DNA from: JBKGYG01 sp046546235
Lineage (GTDB): Bacteria; Bacillota; Clostridia; Lachnospirales; DSM-24629
DNA length: 30,234 nt
Direction: 5' to 3'
NCBI GenBank assembly: GCA_046546235.1
Contig: JBKGYG010000015.1
Coordinates: 1-30,234, forward strand
Of the stretch, positions 1-7,776 are shown in pieces. A program made the position numbers and the translations under genes. Each line of letters starts with the position of its first letter. The stretch's first letter is position 1. The notes below the pieces were generated by a model that saw only the letters and a program-made list of their open reading frames with translations, was not told where the DNA came from and made no database searches.

Positions 1-2
1 TT

Positions 3-167
3 TATAAAGAGGATGAAGGGAAAGAACTTAGAAAATCCCACGACAACCCGTTTATTAATGTACTATATGATGAGTATTTAAAAGAACCTCTAGGAGTTAA
101 ATCACATAAATTATTGCATACAACTTATATAAAACGAGGGAAATATAATGAATATGTAAAAAATTAA
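3..167 (+). CDS. [FeFe]-hydrogenase catalytic subunit, C-terminal fragment
   Basis: Frame 3 is open from the window edge to TAA at 165-167 and encodes the last 54 residues of a protein whose start lies outside the window. The fragment has the pattern typical of the small-subunit-like end of iron-only hydrogenases: EDEGKELRKSHDNP, then an LYDEYL segment and a PLG...SHKLLHTTY ending. Known members reduce protons or oxidise H2 at the H-cluster, and in clostridia many belong to electron-bifurcating NADH/ferredoxin complexes. The cofactor-binding domains are not visible, so the subtype (monomeric or multimeric) cannot be decided. A terminator follows directly, so this is the last gene of its transcript. 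Identification rests on the short conserved C-terminus only. Confidence 0.72.
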   Translation, partial: YKEDEGKELRKSHDNPFINVLYDEYLKEPLGVKSHKLLHTTYIKRGKYNEYVKN

Positions 168-170
168 TAT

Positions 171-203
171 AAAAAGGGATGTCTGCGACATTCCTTTTTA
201 TTA
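171..203 (+). terminator. Terminator after hydrogenase gene
   Basis: A 13-bp stem (171-183 with 187-199, one G-T pair) has a three-base loop TGC, and the right arm ends in a T run. It starts four bases after the hydrogenase stop codon. Confidence 0.8.
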
Positions 204-210
204 ATTAGGG

Positions 211-234
211 AAGTCCTATTTTCAGGGACTTTTT
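211..234 (+). terminator. Small second hairpin with T run
   Basis: AAGTCC (211-216) can pair with GGACTT (226-231), followed by Ts to 234. It is weaker than the hairpin at 171-203 and may be a back-up terminator or chance. Confidence 0.3.
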
Positions 235-283
235 CACTGCCTTGGATTACTCCAAATATATTTTTTGAAATAAGAAATAAAAG

Positions 284-312
284 TTGAATTATATTTTTGC
301 CTCTTGTATAAT
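284..312 (+). promoter_or_regulatory. Sigma-A promoter of metA-dppA
   Basis: TTGAAT (284-289) and TATAAT (307-312) are separated by 17 bp. This predicts a short leader of about 30 nt before metA, too short for a SAM riboswitch or T-box. Confidence 0.75.
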
Positions 313-348
313 TAAAAGTAAATTTTTATATAGAAAAGGTGAAGTAAA

Positions 349-1275
349 ATGCCAATTAAGATACCACATGATTTACCTGCAAAAAAAGTACTTCAGAATG
401 AAAATATATTTATTATGGATGAGGATAGGGCCCTTCATCAAGATATCCGTGAGCTTCAGATTCTTATCCTAAACTTAATGCCACTAAAACAAGAAACAGA
501 ATCTCAAATATTAAGGGTTTTATCTAATACACCGTTACAAACTGAAATAACTTTTATGAACCCTAAATCATATACTTCAAAAAATACATCAATTGATCAT
601 TTGGATAGTTTTTATACAACATTTGATAAAATTCGTCATCGTAAATTTGATGGTTTAATAATTACAGGAGCGCCGATAGAGCATATGGAATTTGAAGATG
701 TTACTTATTGGGATGAGCTAAAAGAGATTATGGAATGGTCAAAACATAATGTAACTTCGACGTTACATATATGTTGGGGAGCACAAGCAGGCCTTTATTA
801 CCATTATGGCATAAACAAATATCCACTAAACAAAAAATTATTTGGAATATTTGAACATAAGGTATTAGACCCCCATATACAATTGCTTAGAGGATTTGAT
901 GAAGAATTTAACGCTCCGCACTCAAGACATACAACAATTTATAAAGGAGATGTATATGAACACGATGAATTAGAATTAGTTTCTGAGTCAAAGGAAGCGG
1001 GTGTTTATATAGTAGTAGGTCAAAAAGGTAAACAGATTTTTGTAACTGGGCATGCTGAGTATGATTGGGATACTCTTAAAAATGAATACTTAAGAGATTT
1101 GTCTAAGAGTATACCAATAAATTTGCCTAAAAATTATTTCCCGGGTGATGATATTAATAATAAACCTAAAAACAATTGGAGAGGACATGCTCATTTGCTA
1201 TTTAGTAATTGGTTAAACTACTATGTATACCAGATGACACCATATAGAATAGATCATGTAGGTGAAAAAGAATGA
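349..1275 (+). CDS. metA: Homoserine O-acetyltransferase, MetA family
   Basis: This is a 308-residue MetA-family enzyme that acylates the hydroxyl of homoserine in methionine synthesis. The catalytic Cys142 lies in HICWGAQAGLY, and the His235/Glu237 pair is in VTGHAEYDW. Residue 111 is Glu (GAPIEH). In characterised MetA proteins Glu at this place goes with acetyl-CoA and Gly with succinyl-CoA, so the product is inferred to be O-acetylhomoserine despite the common homoserine O-succinyltransferase label. The ATG at 349 has an AAAAGGTGAA Shine-Dalgarno at 334-343. Length fits the family. The stop overlaps the dppA start by four bases (ATGA), which points to translational coupling. No methionine-responsive riboswitch is seen upstream. 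Confidence 0.95.
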   Translation: MPIKIPHDLPAKKVLQNENIFIMDEDRALHQDIRELQILILNLMPLKQETESQILRVLSNTPLQTEITFMNPKSYTSKNTSIDHLDSFYTTFDKIRHRKFDGLIITGAPIEHMEFEDVTYWDELKEIMEWSKHNVTSTLHICWGAQAGLYYHYGINKYPLNKKLFGIFEHKVLDPHIQLLRGFDEEFNAPHSRHTTIYKGDVYEHDELELVSESKEAGVYIVVGQKGKQIFVTGHAEYDWDTLKNEYLRDLSKSIPINLPKNYFPGDDINNKPKNNWRGHAHLLFSNWLNYYVYQMTPYRIDHVGEKE

Positions 1276-2072
1276 AACTATATATAAGTGCAGATATTGA
1301 AGGTGTGGCAGGAGTAACAAGTTGGTCTGAAACAGACTTAAATAATAGAGAATCAACCTCTTTTATAATGCAAATGGAAAAAGAAGTTCTAAAGATTTGT
1401 GAGTGTGCAAAACAAAAAGGATTTAATGAAATAGTTGTAAAAGATGCTCATGAAACAGGGCGAAATATAGATTTTAATGTTTTACCAGATTATGTACGAT
1501 TAATAAGAGGTTGGAGTGGACATCCATTAGCTATGTTAGAGGGTATAGATGAATCTTATGATGCAATTGCTTTAGTAGGTTTTCATTCAGCAGCATCAAG
1601 AGAAACTTCCCCGTTATCCCATACAATGCATGTTCGGAAAGTGAACTATATTAAGATTAACGGAAAGATAGCAAGTGAATTTCTTATCTTTTATTATGCT
1701 GGATTAAACATGGGTATTCCAACGATTTTTGTTTCAGGTGATGAAGGATTATGTTCTGAAATAAAAGAGGTGAATAACGGAATTGTCACAGTATCTACAA
1801 AGACAGGTTTTGGCAGAGCTACAATGAATATTCATCCTAATCAAGTAATAAATGAATTAGAAAATAAATTTAATAGTATAGAATTTGAGAAAGCTAAATA
1901 TTTAAAACCTTTACCAAATAAGTTCACAGTTGAAGTAGCATTTAAAAACCCTGCAACAGCTTATTGGGCTTCTTTTTATCCTGGTGTTGTAGAACAAAAA
2001 GATAATAAAATATTATTCGAAAGTTATAATTATATGGATGTATTAAAGTTGTTTTCTTTTGTAATTAGTTAA
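1272..2072 (+). CDS. dppA: D-aminopeptidase, M55 family (DppA-like)
   Basis: This 266-residue protein matches the M55 family, zinc peptidases that release N-terminal D-amino acids (typically D-Ala) from short peptides. Metal ligands expected from Bacillus subtilis DppA are present at the right spacing: Asp8 and Glu10 in ISADIEGVAGV, His60 in KDAHETGRN, His105 in VGFHSAASR and Glu136. The presumed nucleophilic His115 is in SPLSHTMH. The start overlaps the metA stop by four bases, so it is read from the metA promoter. In Bacillus dppA sits with a dipeptide transporter, which is absent here. A link between D-peptide salvage and methionine supply is not obvious, so the pairing may be historical. 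No signal peptide is seen, suggesting a cytoplasmic enzyme. Confidence 0.9.
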   Translation: MKLYISADIEGVAGVTSWSETDLNNRESTSFIMQMEKEVLKICECAKQKGFNEIVVKDAHETGRNIDFNVLPDYVRLIRGWSGHPLAMLEGIDESYDAIALVGFHSAASRETSPLSHTMHVRKVNYIKINGKIASEFLIFYYAGLNMGIPTIFVSGDEGLCSEIKEVNNGIVTVSTKTGFGRATMNIHPNQVINELENKFNSIEFEKAKYLKPLPNKFTVEVAFKNPATAYWASFYPGVVEQKDNKILFESYNYMDVLKLFSFVIS

Positions 2073-2120
2073 AGGACAAAAGTGGCTTCGCCTCGTTCGC
2101 GACCAGCTATAAAGTCCTTT
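2071..2120 (+). terminator. Hairpin after dppA enclosing a GC-rich block
   Basis: AAAGGAC (2071-2077) pairs with GTCCTTT (2114-2120). Inside, TGG...TCGC pairs with GCGA...CCA around 2083-2105. The inner block is markedly GC-rich against its surroundings. It may be the dppA terminator or a repeat unit, and it lacks a long T run. Confidence 0.45.
2078..2109. repeat. GC-rich palindrome-like block, possible dispersed repeat
   Basis: The segment contains TTCGCCTCGTTCGCGACC and has a nested TCGC/GCGA stem. Its composition differs from the surrounding AT-rich DNA. Only one copy is in this window, so calling it a dispersed repeat is inference. Confidence 0.35.
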
Positions 2121-2182
2121 ATAAACTTATAATCAATAATGTGGTGTATAATATTTAGAGGTGTTATCCGGCTGAAAGTAGT

Positions 2183-2220
2183 GTGCTTCAAGATCCTGTC
2201 TAGCTTGTGGAGCACTTTTA
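2183..2220 (+). terminator. Possible second terminator downstream of dppA
   Basis: GTGCT (2183-2187) pairs with AGCAC (2211-2215), and CAAG (2189-2192) with CTTG (2204-2207). The tail is TTTTA. The weak -10-like TATAAT at 2147-2152 upstream leaves open a short transcript here. Confidence 0.4.
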
Positions 2221-2241
2221 TAGTTTAGGAACTTGATAAGA

Positions 2242-2272
2242 AAGATGCTGCTTGAAGGAAAGGTAGCATCTT
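2242..2272 (-). terminator. Terminator of the SpoVB-like gene
   Basis: AAGATGCT (2242-2249) pairs with AGCATCTT (2265-2272), eight perfect pairs. Read on the minus strand the hairpin is followed by TTTCTTAT. It lies 30 bases beyond the stop of the flippase gene. Confidence 0.6.
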
Positions 2273-2301
2273 AATATATATACTACATTTATTCACGATA
2301 A

Positions 2302-3843
2302 TTAGATTGAGTGTTTTACATTTCTTAAGTCTTTTTTTGGGATACAGCGTAATATAATAAGTAAGAAGAAGTAACTTAATCCAAATATGCCACAAGTGAT
2401 TAGTAACACAAATAAAGACTCTGTATTAGGATAAATATAATTATAATAAGTATATCTTATAGTCAAAGAAACACATAAAGCGGCTAATATGGGTTTGAAG
2501 AGCCATTTGCTTATATTAAATTGAACTTTAGTGATTTTAACTATTTTAATAATGTCTAATAATGCAACGGCAAGAAAACTAATAAGCAACCCCCATAAAT
2601 AACCTTTCAATCCAAACAAAGGTATAACAAATATCGTAAATATTATTCTAATACCTAATCCAATACTATTATTTCTAAATGTAATCATTTCATAGTCTAA
2701 CCCATTTAAGATACTGCTTAATGTTGTATTAAGATAAATAAAAGGGCATAACCATGCTAATGTGATAAGCAAAGTGCCTACAAAAGCTTCGTTGTATATC
2801 TTTGTTCCTAAAGGATTCCCAAATACAATAAATAAACAAGTGCTTGCGATACCAATCATAAGAGTATATTGTAATGTTTTGGAAGTCGTATAACTTATAC
2901 TTTTTTTGTTTTTCGATGCTTGTGCTTCTGAAACAGTAGGTAACAGCATCATTGACAAAGAATTTGTAAATACTGAAGGAAACATTATAAGAGGCAAAGC
3001 CATACCTGAAAGCACTCCATATATGCTCATAGCTTCTGTATGGGATAAGCCATATATTTTTAATCTAGAAGGAATTAAGATAGTTTCTATGCTTTGAAGT
3101 AATGTAATTAATACACGGTTAGCAGTTAATGGTATAGCAATAGTAGTAATCCTTCTAATGATTTTTCTATAGGATGAGTAATGCCTGTTATTTCCTTTGC
3201 TATGGGAAAGAGAGATTCTATAAGTAATGATAACATAGAAACAAGTTAATATCTCTCCAACAGCCATCCCTATAACAGCCATTGCACAAGCGTATTCTAA
3301 TCCCATTGGCATAAAAAGACTGGCAATGCAATAAACAACAAGAATTCGAATGATTTGTTCTATTAATTGTGCACTGGCAGGGATAATAGTTTTTTTAAGC
3401 CCGTAAAAGTAACCTTTTACAGAAGAACTAATAGCAGTAAAAGGAATAGTTATTGCAAGAACTTTAAGTGATAAAAGAGTTCTAGGTTCATTAAGTAATT
3501 GATGACTTATGTATTTACCATTAAAATAGAGGATAACAAAAAGTATAATAGACAAGCAGAAGGATATAAGGGTAGCTCCATTTACTACTCTTGACATATT
3601 TCTAACATTATTCTTAGCTCTTTCTGCAGCTACCAATTTGGAAATAGCAGTAAATAATCCAGAACAACAAACAGTATAACAAATCATAAATATTGGGAAA
3701 ATAAGTTGATAAACACCCATTCCTTCTGAACCAATAAGATTAGACATATATATTCTATAAAGAAAGCCTAACACTCTTGAAATAAGTCCAGCAATTGTTA
3801 GAATAAGGGCACCTTTTATTATGGAATCTTTTTTGTTTTTCAT
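2302..3843 (-). CDS. spoVB: SpoVB-like lipid flippase (MVF/MATE-like superfamily)
   Basis: This is a 513-residue, very hydrophobic polytopic membrane protein with about 14 predicted segments. The N-terminus, GALILTIAGLISRVLGFLYRIYMS followed within the first 80 residues by GSEGMGVYQLIFP and AISKLVAAE, is the pattern of the SpoVB/polysaccharide-export group. Members flip undecaprenyl-linked sugars; SpoVB itself is needed for spore cortex peptidoglycan. Clostridia often have several paralogs, so the sporulation role is inferred and a general wall or polysaccharide flippase is possible. The ATG at 3843 has an AGTAGG Shine-Dalgarno eight bases upstream (minus strand). It is transcribed alone, divergent from lspA. 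A shadow ORF on the other strand is not a gene. Confidence 0.82.
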   Translation of the reverse strand: MKNKKDSIIKGALILTIAGLISRVLGFLYRIYMSNLIGSEGMGVYQLIFPIFMICYTVCCSGLFTAISKLVAAERAKNNVRNMSRVVNGATLISFCLSIILFVILYFNGKYISHQLLNEPRTLLSLKVLAITIPFTAISSSVKGYFYGLKKTIIPASAQLIEQIIRILVVYCIASLFMPMGLEYACAMAVIGMAVGEILTCFYVIITYRISLSHSKGNNRHYSSYRKIIRRITTIAIPLTANRVLITLLQSIETILIPSRLKIYGLSHTEAMSIYGVLSGMALPLIMFPSVFTNSLSMMLLPTVSEAQASKNKKSISYTTSKTLQYTLMIGIASTCLFIVFGNPLGTKIYNEAFVGTLLITLAWLCPFIYLNTTLSSILNGLDYEMITFRNNSIGLGIRIIFTIFVIPLFGLKGYLWGLLISFLAVALLDIIKIVKITKVQFNISKWLFKPILAALCVSLTIRYTYYNYIYPNTESLFVLLITCGIFGLSYFFLLIILRCIPKKDLRNVKHSI

Positions 3844-3958
3844 AAATGCCTACTTGCCTTTTATTATAGTTAAAAGTAATATATTCTTAACAGCTTGTTT
3901 ATTATGCAAATTTAAATAGTATGAAGCATAAAAATTTATAAGGAAGAAGGGGATTATA

Positions 3959-4405
3959 TTGGTTTATATTTTAATTGTTTTGGTAATATTTTTATTAGAC
4001 CAAAAGATAAAAGATGGAATAGAAAGGGAACATTCTCTCTGCGAACGAAGACCTATATTAAAAGGAAATATACTTATTACAAAGCAATATAATAAAGGGG
4101 CTTTTTTAGGATTTTTAAAGACAAAAGAAAATCTGCTATTTATTATAAATATATTTTCTATAGTGCTCTTGGGATTATTCTTTTTGAAAGAAATATTTAT
4201 AAAAGGTAGTGGATTGTTAAAAACCTCATTAGCATTTATAGTAGGTGGAGCGTTAAGTAATTTTTATGATCGTGTTAAGAGAAAACATGTTATTGATTAT
4301 TTTTATTTTGAAAAATTTAGAAGAGTAGTTTTTAATATTGCAGATATGTTTATATTTGTAGGAGGAATTATATTTATTTTATATTCTTTAATATTTAGAA
4401 AGTAA
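3959..4405 (+). CDS. lspA: Lipoprotein signal peptidase (signal peptidase II), short form
   Basis: This 148-residue, four-helix membrane protein belongs to the A8 aspartyl family that cleaves prolipoprotein signal peptides before the lipidated Cys. Conserved blocks: LLDQKIKDGIE (residues 12-22), NKGAFLGF (45-52), GGALSNFYDRV with VIDYF (catalytic Asp113), and FNIADMFI (catalytic Asp129). The start is TTG at 3959, preceded by GAAGAAGGGG; no better in-frame ATG precedes the first helix. It is divergent from the flippase gene and followed by a peroxiredoxin with its own Shine-Dalgarno. It is somewhat shorter and more divergent than typical LspA, so it may be a second copy. A likely local substrate is the lipoprotein at 5162-7021. 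Confidence 0.83.
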   Translation: MVYILIVLVIFLLDQKIKDGIEREHSLCERRPILKGNILITKQYNKGAFLGFLKTKENLLFIINIFSIVLLGLFFLKEIFIKGSGLLKTSLAFIVGGALSNFYDRVKRKHVIDYFYFEKFRRVVFNIADMFIFVGGIIFILYSLIFRK

Positions 4406-4464
4406 GATAAATAATTGTTGTGTCTTTTCATATAATATATTAATGAATATTATTGGAGGCTTTA

Positions 4465-5139
4465 ATGAAGATACAAGAATATGAAAGAGCTAATTTACCT
4501 CAGCTTGGTTCAAAAGCTCCGTTTTTCGAAGCTGAAACAACTTTTGGACCTGTAAGCTTATCTGATTATGAAGGAAGTTGGTTGGTATTTTTTTCTCATC
4601 CAGGTGATTTTACGCCTGTTTGTACTTCTGAATTTATTGCGTTTTCTAAGAGCTATGATGCTTTTAAAGAAAGAAACACTGATTTATTAGGATTAAGTGT
4701 AGGTAGAATTTATTCACATCTAGCTTGGGTAAATAGTATTTATGAAAATACAGGGGTAGAGATTCCTTTTCCAATAATTGCAGATGGAGATATGACTATT
4801 TCTGAACAATATGGAATGATATCTCCATTAATTACAGAGGTTGCAACAGTAAGAAATGTTTTTATTATTGATCCGGAAGGGATTGTTAGGCTAATATTGT
4901 ATTATCCAAATAACATTGGACGTAATATTATGGAGATTCTTAGGTGTATTGATGCTTTGCAATTTTCAGATGAGAGAGGACTAAACACCCCAGCTAATTG
5001 GATGCCAGGAATGCCAGGACTTATGCGACCACCAGTTACATATGAAGGGTTAAAAGAACGAGAAATTTCTTGTGGAGAAGATTGTCGTTGTGTAGATTGG
5101 TATTTTTGTTTTAAAAACGGAGATTTTGATGAATCTTAA
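4465..5139 (+). CDS. Peroxiredoxin, Prx6/archaeal type
   Basis: This 224-residue thiol peroxidase reduces H2O2 and organic peroxides. The peroxidatic Cys53 is in HPGDFTPVCTSE, and Arg130 in ATVRNVFI completes the active site. The long C-terminal arm carries NTPANWMPG and a cysteine cluster, C203, C207, C209 and C215 (CGEDCRCVDWYFC). This resembles the C-x-DW-x-F-C end of archaeal peroxiredoxins, where arm cysteines serve as resolving residues. I place the start at the ATG at 4465, five bases after GGAGG (4455-4459), rather than the in-frame TTG at 4453, which overlaps that site. It fits oxidative defence in an anaerobe. It probably shares a transcript with lspA, 59 bp upstream, but a separate promoter is possible. 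Confidence 0.93.
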   Translation: MKIQEYERANLPQLGSKAPFFEAETTFGPVSLSDYEGSWLVFFSHPGDFTPVCTSEFIAFSKSYDAFKERNTDLLGLSVGRIYSHLAWVNSIYENTGVEIPFPIIADGDMTISEQYGMISPLITEVATVRNVFIIDPEGIVRLILYYPNNIGRNIMEILRCIDALQFSDERGLNTPANWMPGMPGLMRPPVTYEGLKEREISCGEDCRCVDWYFCFKNGDFDES

Positions 5140-5144
5140 ATAAT

Positions 5145-5172
5145 TAAGAAAAAGGCTGCCTTTAGGCAGCCT
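5145..5172 (-). terminator. Terminator overlapping the end of the DUF885 gene
   Basis: AGGCTGCC (5153-5160) pairs with GGCAGCCT (5165-5172) around a four-base loop. On the minus strand the hairpin is followed by TTTTTCTTAA. The upstream arm and loop contain the last codons and stop codon of the minus-strand gene. On the plus strand it could also stop the peroxiredoxin transcript, though without a T run. Confidence 0.8.
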
Positions 5173-7021
5173 CATCTAATTCTATATCAGATAGTTGTTC
5201 ATCTAACCATAATTCAAACTGTTCATTAATTATTCCATATGGTGCGGGACCTATATCTAATATAAATCTATGAAATTCTTTATAATCAAAATTCTCTCCG
5301 AGTGCTTTTTGAGCATTTTCTCTTAATTCAGCCATTTCAAGATAACCAATTGCATAACATAATATAAAACCAGGTTCTGATACAGCGTCTTCATATATTG
5401 GTTCTACCTCTAAGCCTGGAACATAAGAATTAATATATTCTTCAGTATCTTCCAAAGTCCAACCTTCATAGTGAATACCAATATTGATACGACCTGCAAG
5501 TAAGTAGTCTAGCATTGGAGATACTTGCATAAATCGTTTGAAATTATCTGATTTATCAAGGTAATTAATGGCATGTTGTTCAGCGTTTACCGCCCAGCCT
5601 TCTGAATATCCTCTATAATCCAATAGATGTCTTATTTCTGGTAAATCAAGTTGTATAGCGTAATTGAATTGATAAAGATGACCTGGATAACCCTCATGGG
5701 CTAAATTTGTATATAATAATTGTTCTAAATTAAAATCCTCATGATAATTAATTTTTATAATATTTGTTGTATCTGCATCAATAGTTGGTAAGCTATATGA
5801 TGCTGGGAAATAGCTTTCTTCTAAAGACTTTGGTACTGGAGTTATATTTAACTCAGGTTCTTCAATCATAGGATAATCATTATAGAGTTCACTTTTTAAT
5901 GTTTCAATGATAGATTCTGGAGTTCCATCATAAGTGAAACTCATAACTTCTTCAAGTACAGACTGATCGCTAGTTGCGATAGTACTAATTTCAGTTATAT
6001 AACTTTGCATTTTAGTATCTATAAATTTTATCATTCCTTCCACTGATCTAGAAGAACCAGTATAAAACTTTGCAATACTTTCATAGTATTCCTTTCCATT
6101 ATCAAAGTAATATAATCCCATTTCATTTTCTGTTTTACCATTTAGATTTTCAAATGCTTCAATAAATTTTTCATAAGATGGAATTACTTCATTTAGTACT
6201 AATTTTTTGTTTTTATCAATGTATTCTTCTGCTTCTTCTGAATCAAAATCTTCAAGTTTTTCAATTCTCTCATTAAAAGAAGCAATTAACAAGTTGTTTT
6301 CAGGATCTTCTATAAATACATTACATTGGTCAATTACTCTTTCAATAGAAGATGTAGACATTAGTAAGCCTTCTGCTGCTTTTGCCTCTTGAAATTCTAT
6401 AATTTGATCAATAAAGGTTGGAAAATCTTTTATAAGACCTAAATAATCTTCAATATCTTTTTGGCTTTCTAAACGATATTCTGCTAAACTTAATGGTAAA
6501 TTAGTTTGAAAACCTAATGAAGGGCTTGCATATTCATTATACAAGTATGATTCAGTTGTATCTAAGGATGTTTGTAAATAATGTTTAATTATATCATAAT
6601 TAAGTTGATTATCTTTAGACAACTTAAAATAATCAAATTCATTTAATTTATCTAAATAAGAATTAATTGCTTTAATATCCTCATTAAATGACTCTTCTGA
6701 TATGTTTGGAAGTTTAATTTCAACATCTTCTAATCCATAGTTTTCAGGGTGCAAAAGGTATGTTTCAATATTCATTGAACTTGATTCTAACTCTTTAACA
6801 AAAGTTTCATCCATAAATTCATTAAAAAGAGTGTTTTCTTTATTATCATTAGGAGTAACTGATTCGTTGATTGTACCATTGTTGTCTAATTCTTTATTAT
6901 CATTAGAAGTAGTTGATTCATTGATTGTACCATTGTTGTCTATATTGTCGCATCCAATTGTTGTCATCGCTAATGTAAGGATAAGTAGCAGTATTGTTGT
7001 AGTTTTTTTAAATAATAGCAT
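5162..7021 (-). CDS. DUF885-family metallopeptidase-like lipoprotein
   Basis: This 619-residue protein has a lipoprotein signal: Lys-rich start, hydrophobic core, and a TIGC lipobox at residues 21-24, so it is expected on the outer face of the membrane. A low-complexity linker (about 28-62) has two 18-residue repeats. The C-terminal half holds the DUF885 hallmark AHEGYPGH (His442, Glu443, His448) followed by GYSEGWA with Glu474, a zincin-like arrangement predicted to bind zinc and cleave peptides. The substrate is unknown. ATG at 7021 has a GGAGG site. It is convergent with the peroxiredoxin gene and lies downstream of the ABC operon with a 115-bp gap, probably with its own promoter. No key residue looks missing. 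Confidence 0.88.
   Translation of the reverse strand: MLLFKKTTTILLLILTLAMTTIGCDNIDNNGTINESTTSNDNKELDNNGTINESVTPNDNKENTLFNEFMDETFVKELESSSMNIETYLLHPENYGLEDVEIKLPNISEESFNEDIKAINSYLDKLNEFDYFKLSKDNQLNYDIIKHYLQTSLDTTESYLYNEYASPSLGFQTNLPLSLAEYRLESQKDIEDYLGLIKDFPTFIDQIIEFQEAKAAEGLLMSTSSIERVIDQCNVFIEDPENNLLIASFNERIEKLEDFDSEEAEEYIDKNKKLVLNEVIPSYEKFIEAFENLNGKTENEMGLYYFDNGKEYYESIAKFYTGSSRSVEGMIKFIDTKMQSYITEISTIATSDQSVLEEVMSFTYDGTPESIIETLKSELYNDYPMIEEPELNITPVPKSLEESYFPASYSLPTIDADTTNIIKINYHEDFNLEQLLYTNLAHEGYPGHLYQFNYAIQLDLPEIRHLLDYRGYSEGWAVNAEQHAINYLDKSDNFKRFMQVSPMLDYLLAGRINIGIHYEGWTLEDTEEYINSYVPGLEVEPIYEDAVSEPGFILCYAIGYLEMAELRENAQKALGENFDYKEFHRFILDIGPAPYGIINEQFELWLDEQLSDIELDEAA
6837..6944 (-). repeat. Two tandem 54-bp repeats in the lipoprotein linker
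   Basis: Two in-frame units (about 6837-6890 and 6891-6944) encode DNNGTINES-T--NDNKE twice, with only a few substitutions. This is an in-frame duplication in the flexible region after the lipid anchor, where copy number could vary. Confidence 0.85.
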
Positions 7022-7058
7022 CGAAATGCCTCCTTTTTTTATTTTAATCTATTTAAAG

Positions 7059-7073
7059 TGCTTAAAAAGCACA
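7059..7073. terminator. Small hairpin downstream of the ABC permease operon
   Basis: GTGCTT and AAGCAC form a perfect six-base stem with loop AAA. On the plus strand a T7 run begins a few bases later. On the minus strand, the direction of the operon, only TTTAAAT follows, so termination there would be weak. Confidence 0.35.
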
Positions 7074-7136
7074 ATGATTTTTTTATGAAACTCATTTATA
7101 TTCTATATAAATTACTCTCTCATCAAATAATATAAA

Positions 7137-7772
7137 TTATATCTCAATTTGCTCAAATCTTTTTTTGGCAAAGTGGTAAGATATGAAATAAAAAAATCCA
7201 CTTATAACCACACTAAATATTAAAAAATTAGTAAAATTATTTTCAAAAAAATTATAAAAATTTTCTCTTTCTAAAATACCAGTTGTAAATACCAGAGATA
7301 TAACAAGTGTCACAAACAATATAAGAGCACTAATTACTATATTTTTAGTAGAACGCTTAAGCAATATAGTATAAACTATTGGAATTATAATCAATTGACA
7401 TAATAAAAATAATATAAAAAGTATAGTCCACTGCATTATAGAGTATTGTTGTTTATGGAAAATATAATCTAGAAAACATCCATATAATAAAAATAATAAT
7501 GTAATTAATACACTACTCACTAGTACAAAGAAAAAAGTTCCTTTAACAATTGTTTTTCTTTCTAATGGTAAGGTTAACAATAATAATTGTTTCCTGAAAT
7601 GAATATATATAATAAAACATTGACAGTAGATTATTGGATACACAACTATAAATTCTAACTCACTATCAAAAAAACCAATTAATTTTATAAGAAAAAACAT
7701 TGCCGATATACCTATGGAGATAGGAATAATATTATTAGTTCTTAGTTGCATTTTTAGATATTTTAATAACAT
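7137..7772 (-). CDS. ABC transporter permease subunit, third of three
   Basis: This is a 211-residue hydrophobic protein with about six membrane segments and no recognised catalytic motif. A cytoplasmic-loop motif, LPLERKTIVKG, corresponds to the MPV-RK-xVISK motif of the two upstream permeases, suggesting a common ABC-2-type ancestry, though this copy is the most divergent. I choose the ATG at 7772, seven bases after GAGGAG. The TTG at 7787 would lie inside that site and overlap the previous gene. Four bases separate it from the upstream stop, so it is cotranscribed with the ATPase. The substrate is unknown; export or sensing of cell-envelope antibiotics is possible by analogy with Ytr-type systems. 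Confidence 0.75.
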   Translation of the reverse strand: MLLKYLKMQLRTNNIIPISIGISAMFFLIKLIGFFDSELEFIVVYPIIYCQCFIIYIHFRKQLLLLTLPLERKTIVKGTFFFVLVSSVLITLLFLLYGCFLDYIFHKQQYSIMQWTILFILFLLCQLIIIPIVYTILLKRSTKNIVISALILFVTLVISLVFTTGILERENFYNFFENNFTNFLIFSVVISGFFYFISYHFAKKRFEQIEI

Positions 7773-7776
7773 AAAA

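Noticed and set aside
204..348. SAM riboswitch or T-box leader before metA
   Set aside because: The promoter at 284-312 leaves only about 30 nt of leader, and no riboswitch or specifier-loop structure is present.
2906..3097. Plus-strand ORF inside the flippase gene
   Set aside because: It lies antisense to a well-conserved gene and has no RBS or recognisable protein; other antisense ORFs over metabolic genes were rejected for the same reason.
4453..4464. Upstream TTG start for the peroxiredoxin
   Set aside because: It overlaps the GGAGG site that serves the ATG at 4465, and has no site of its own.
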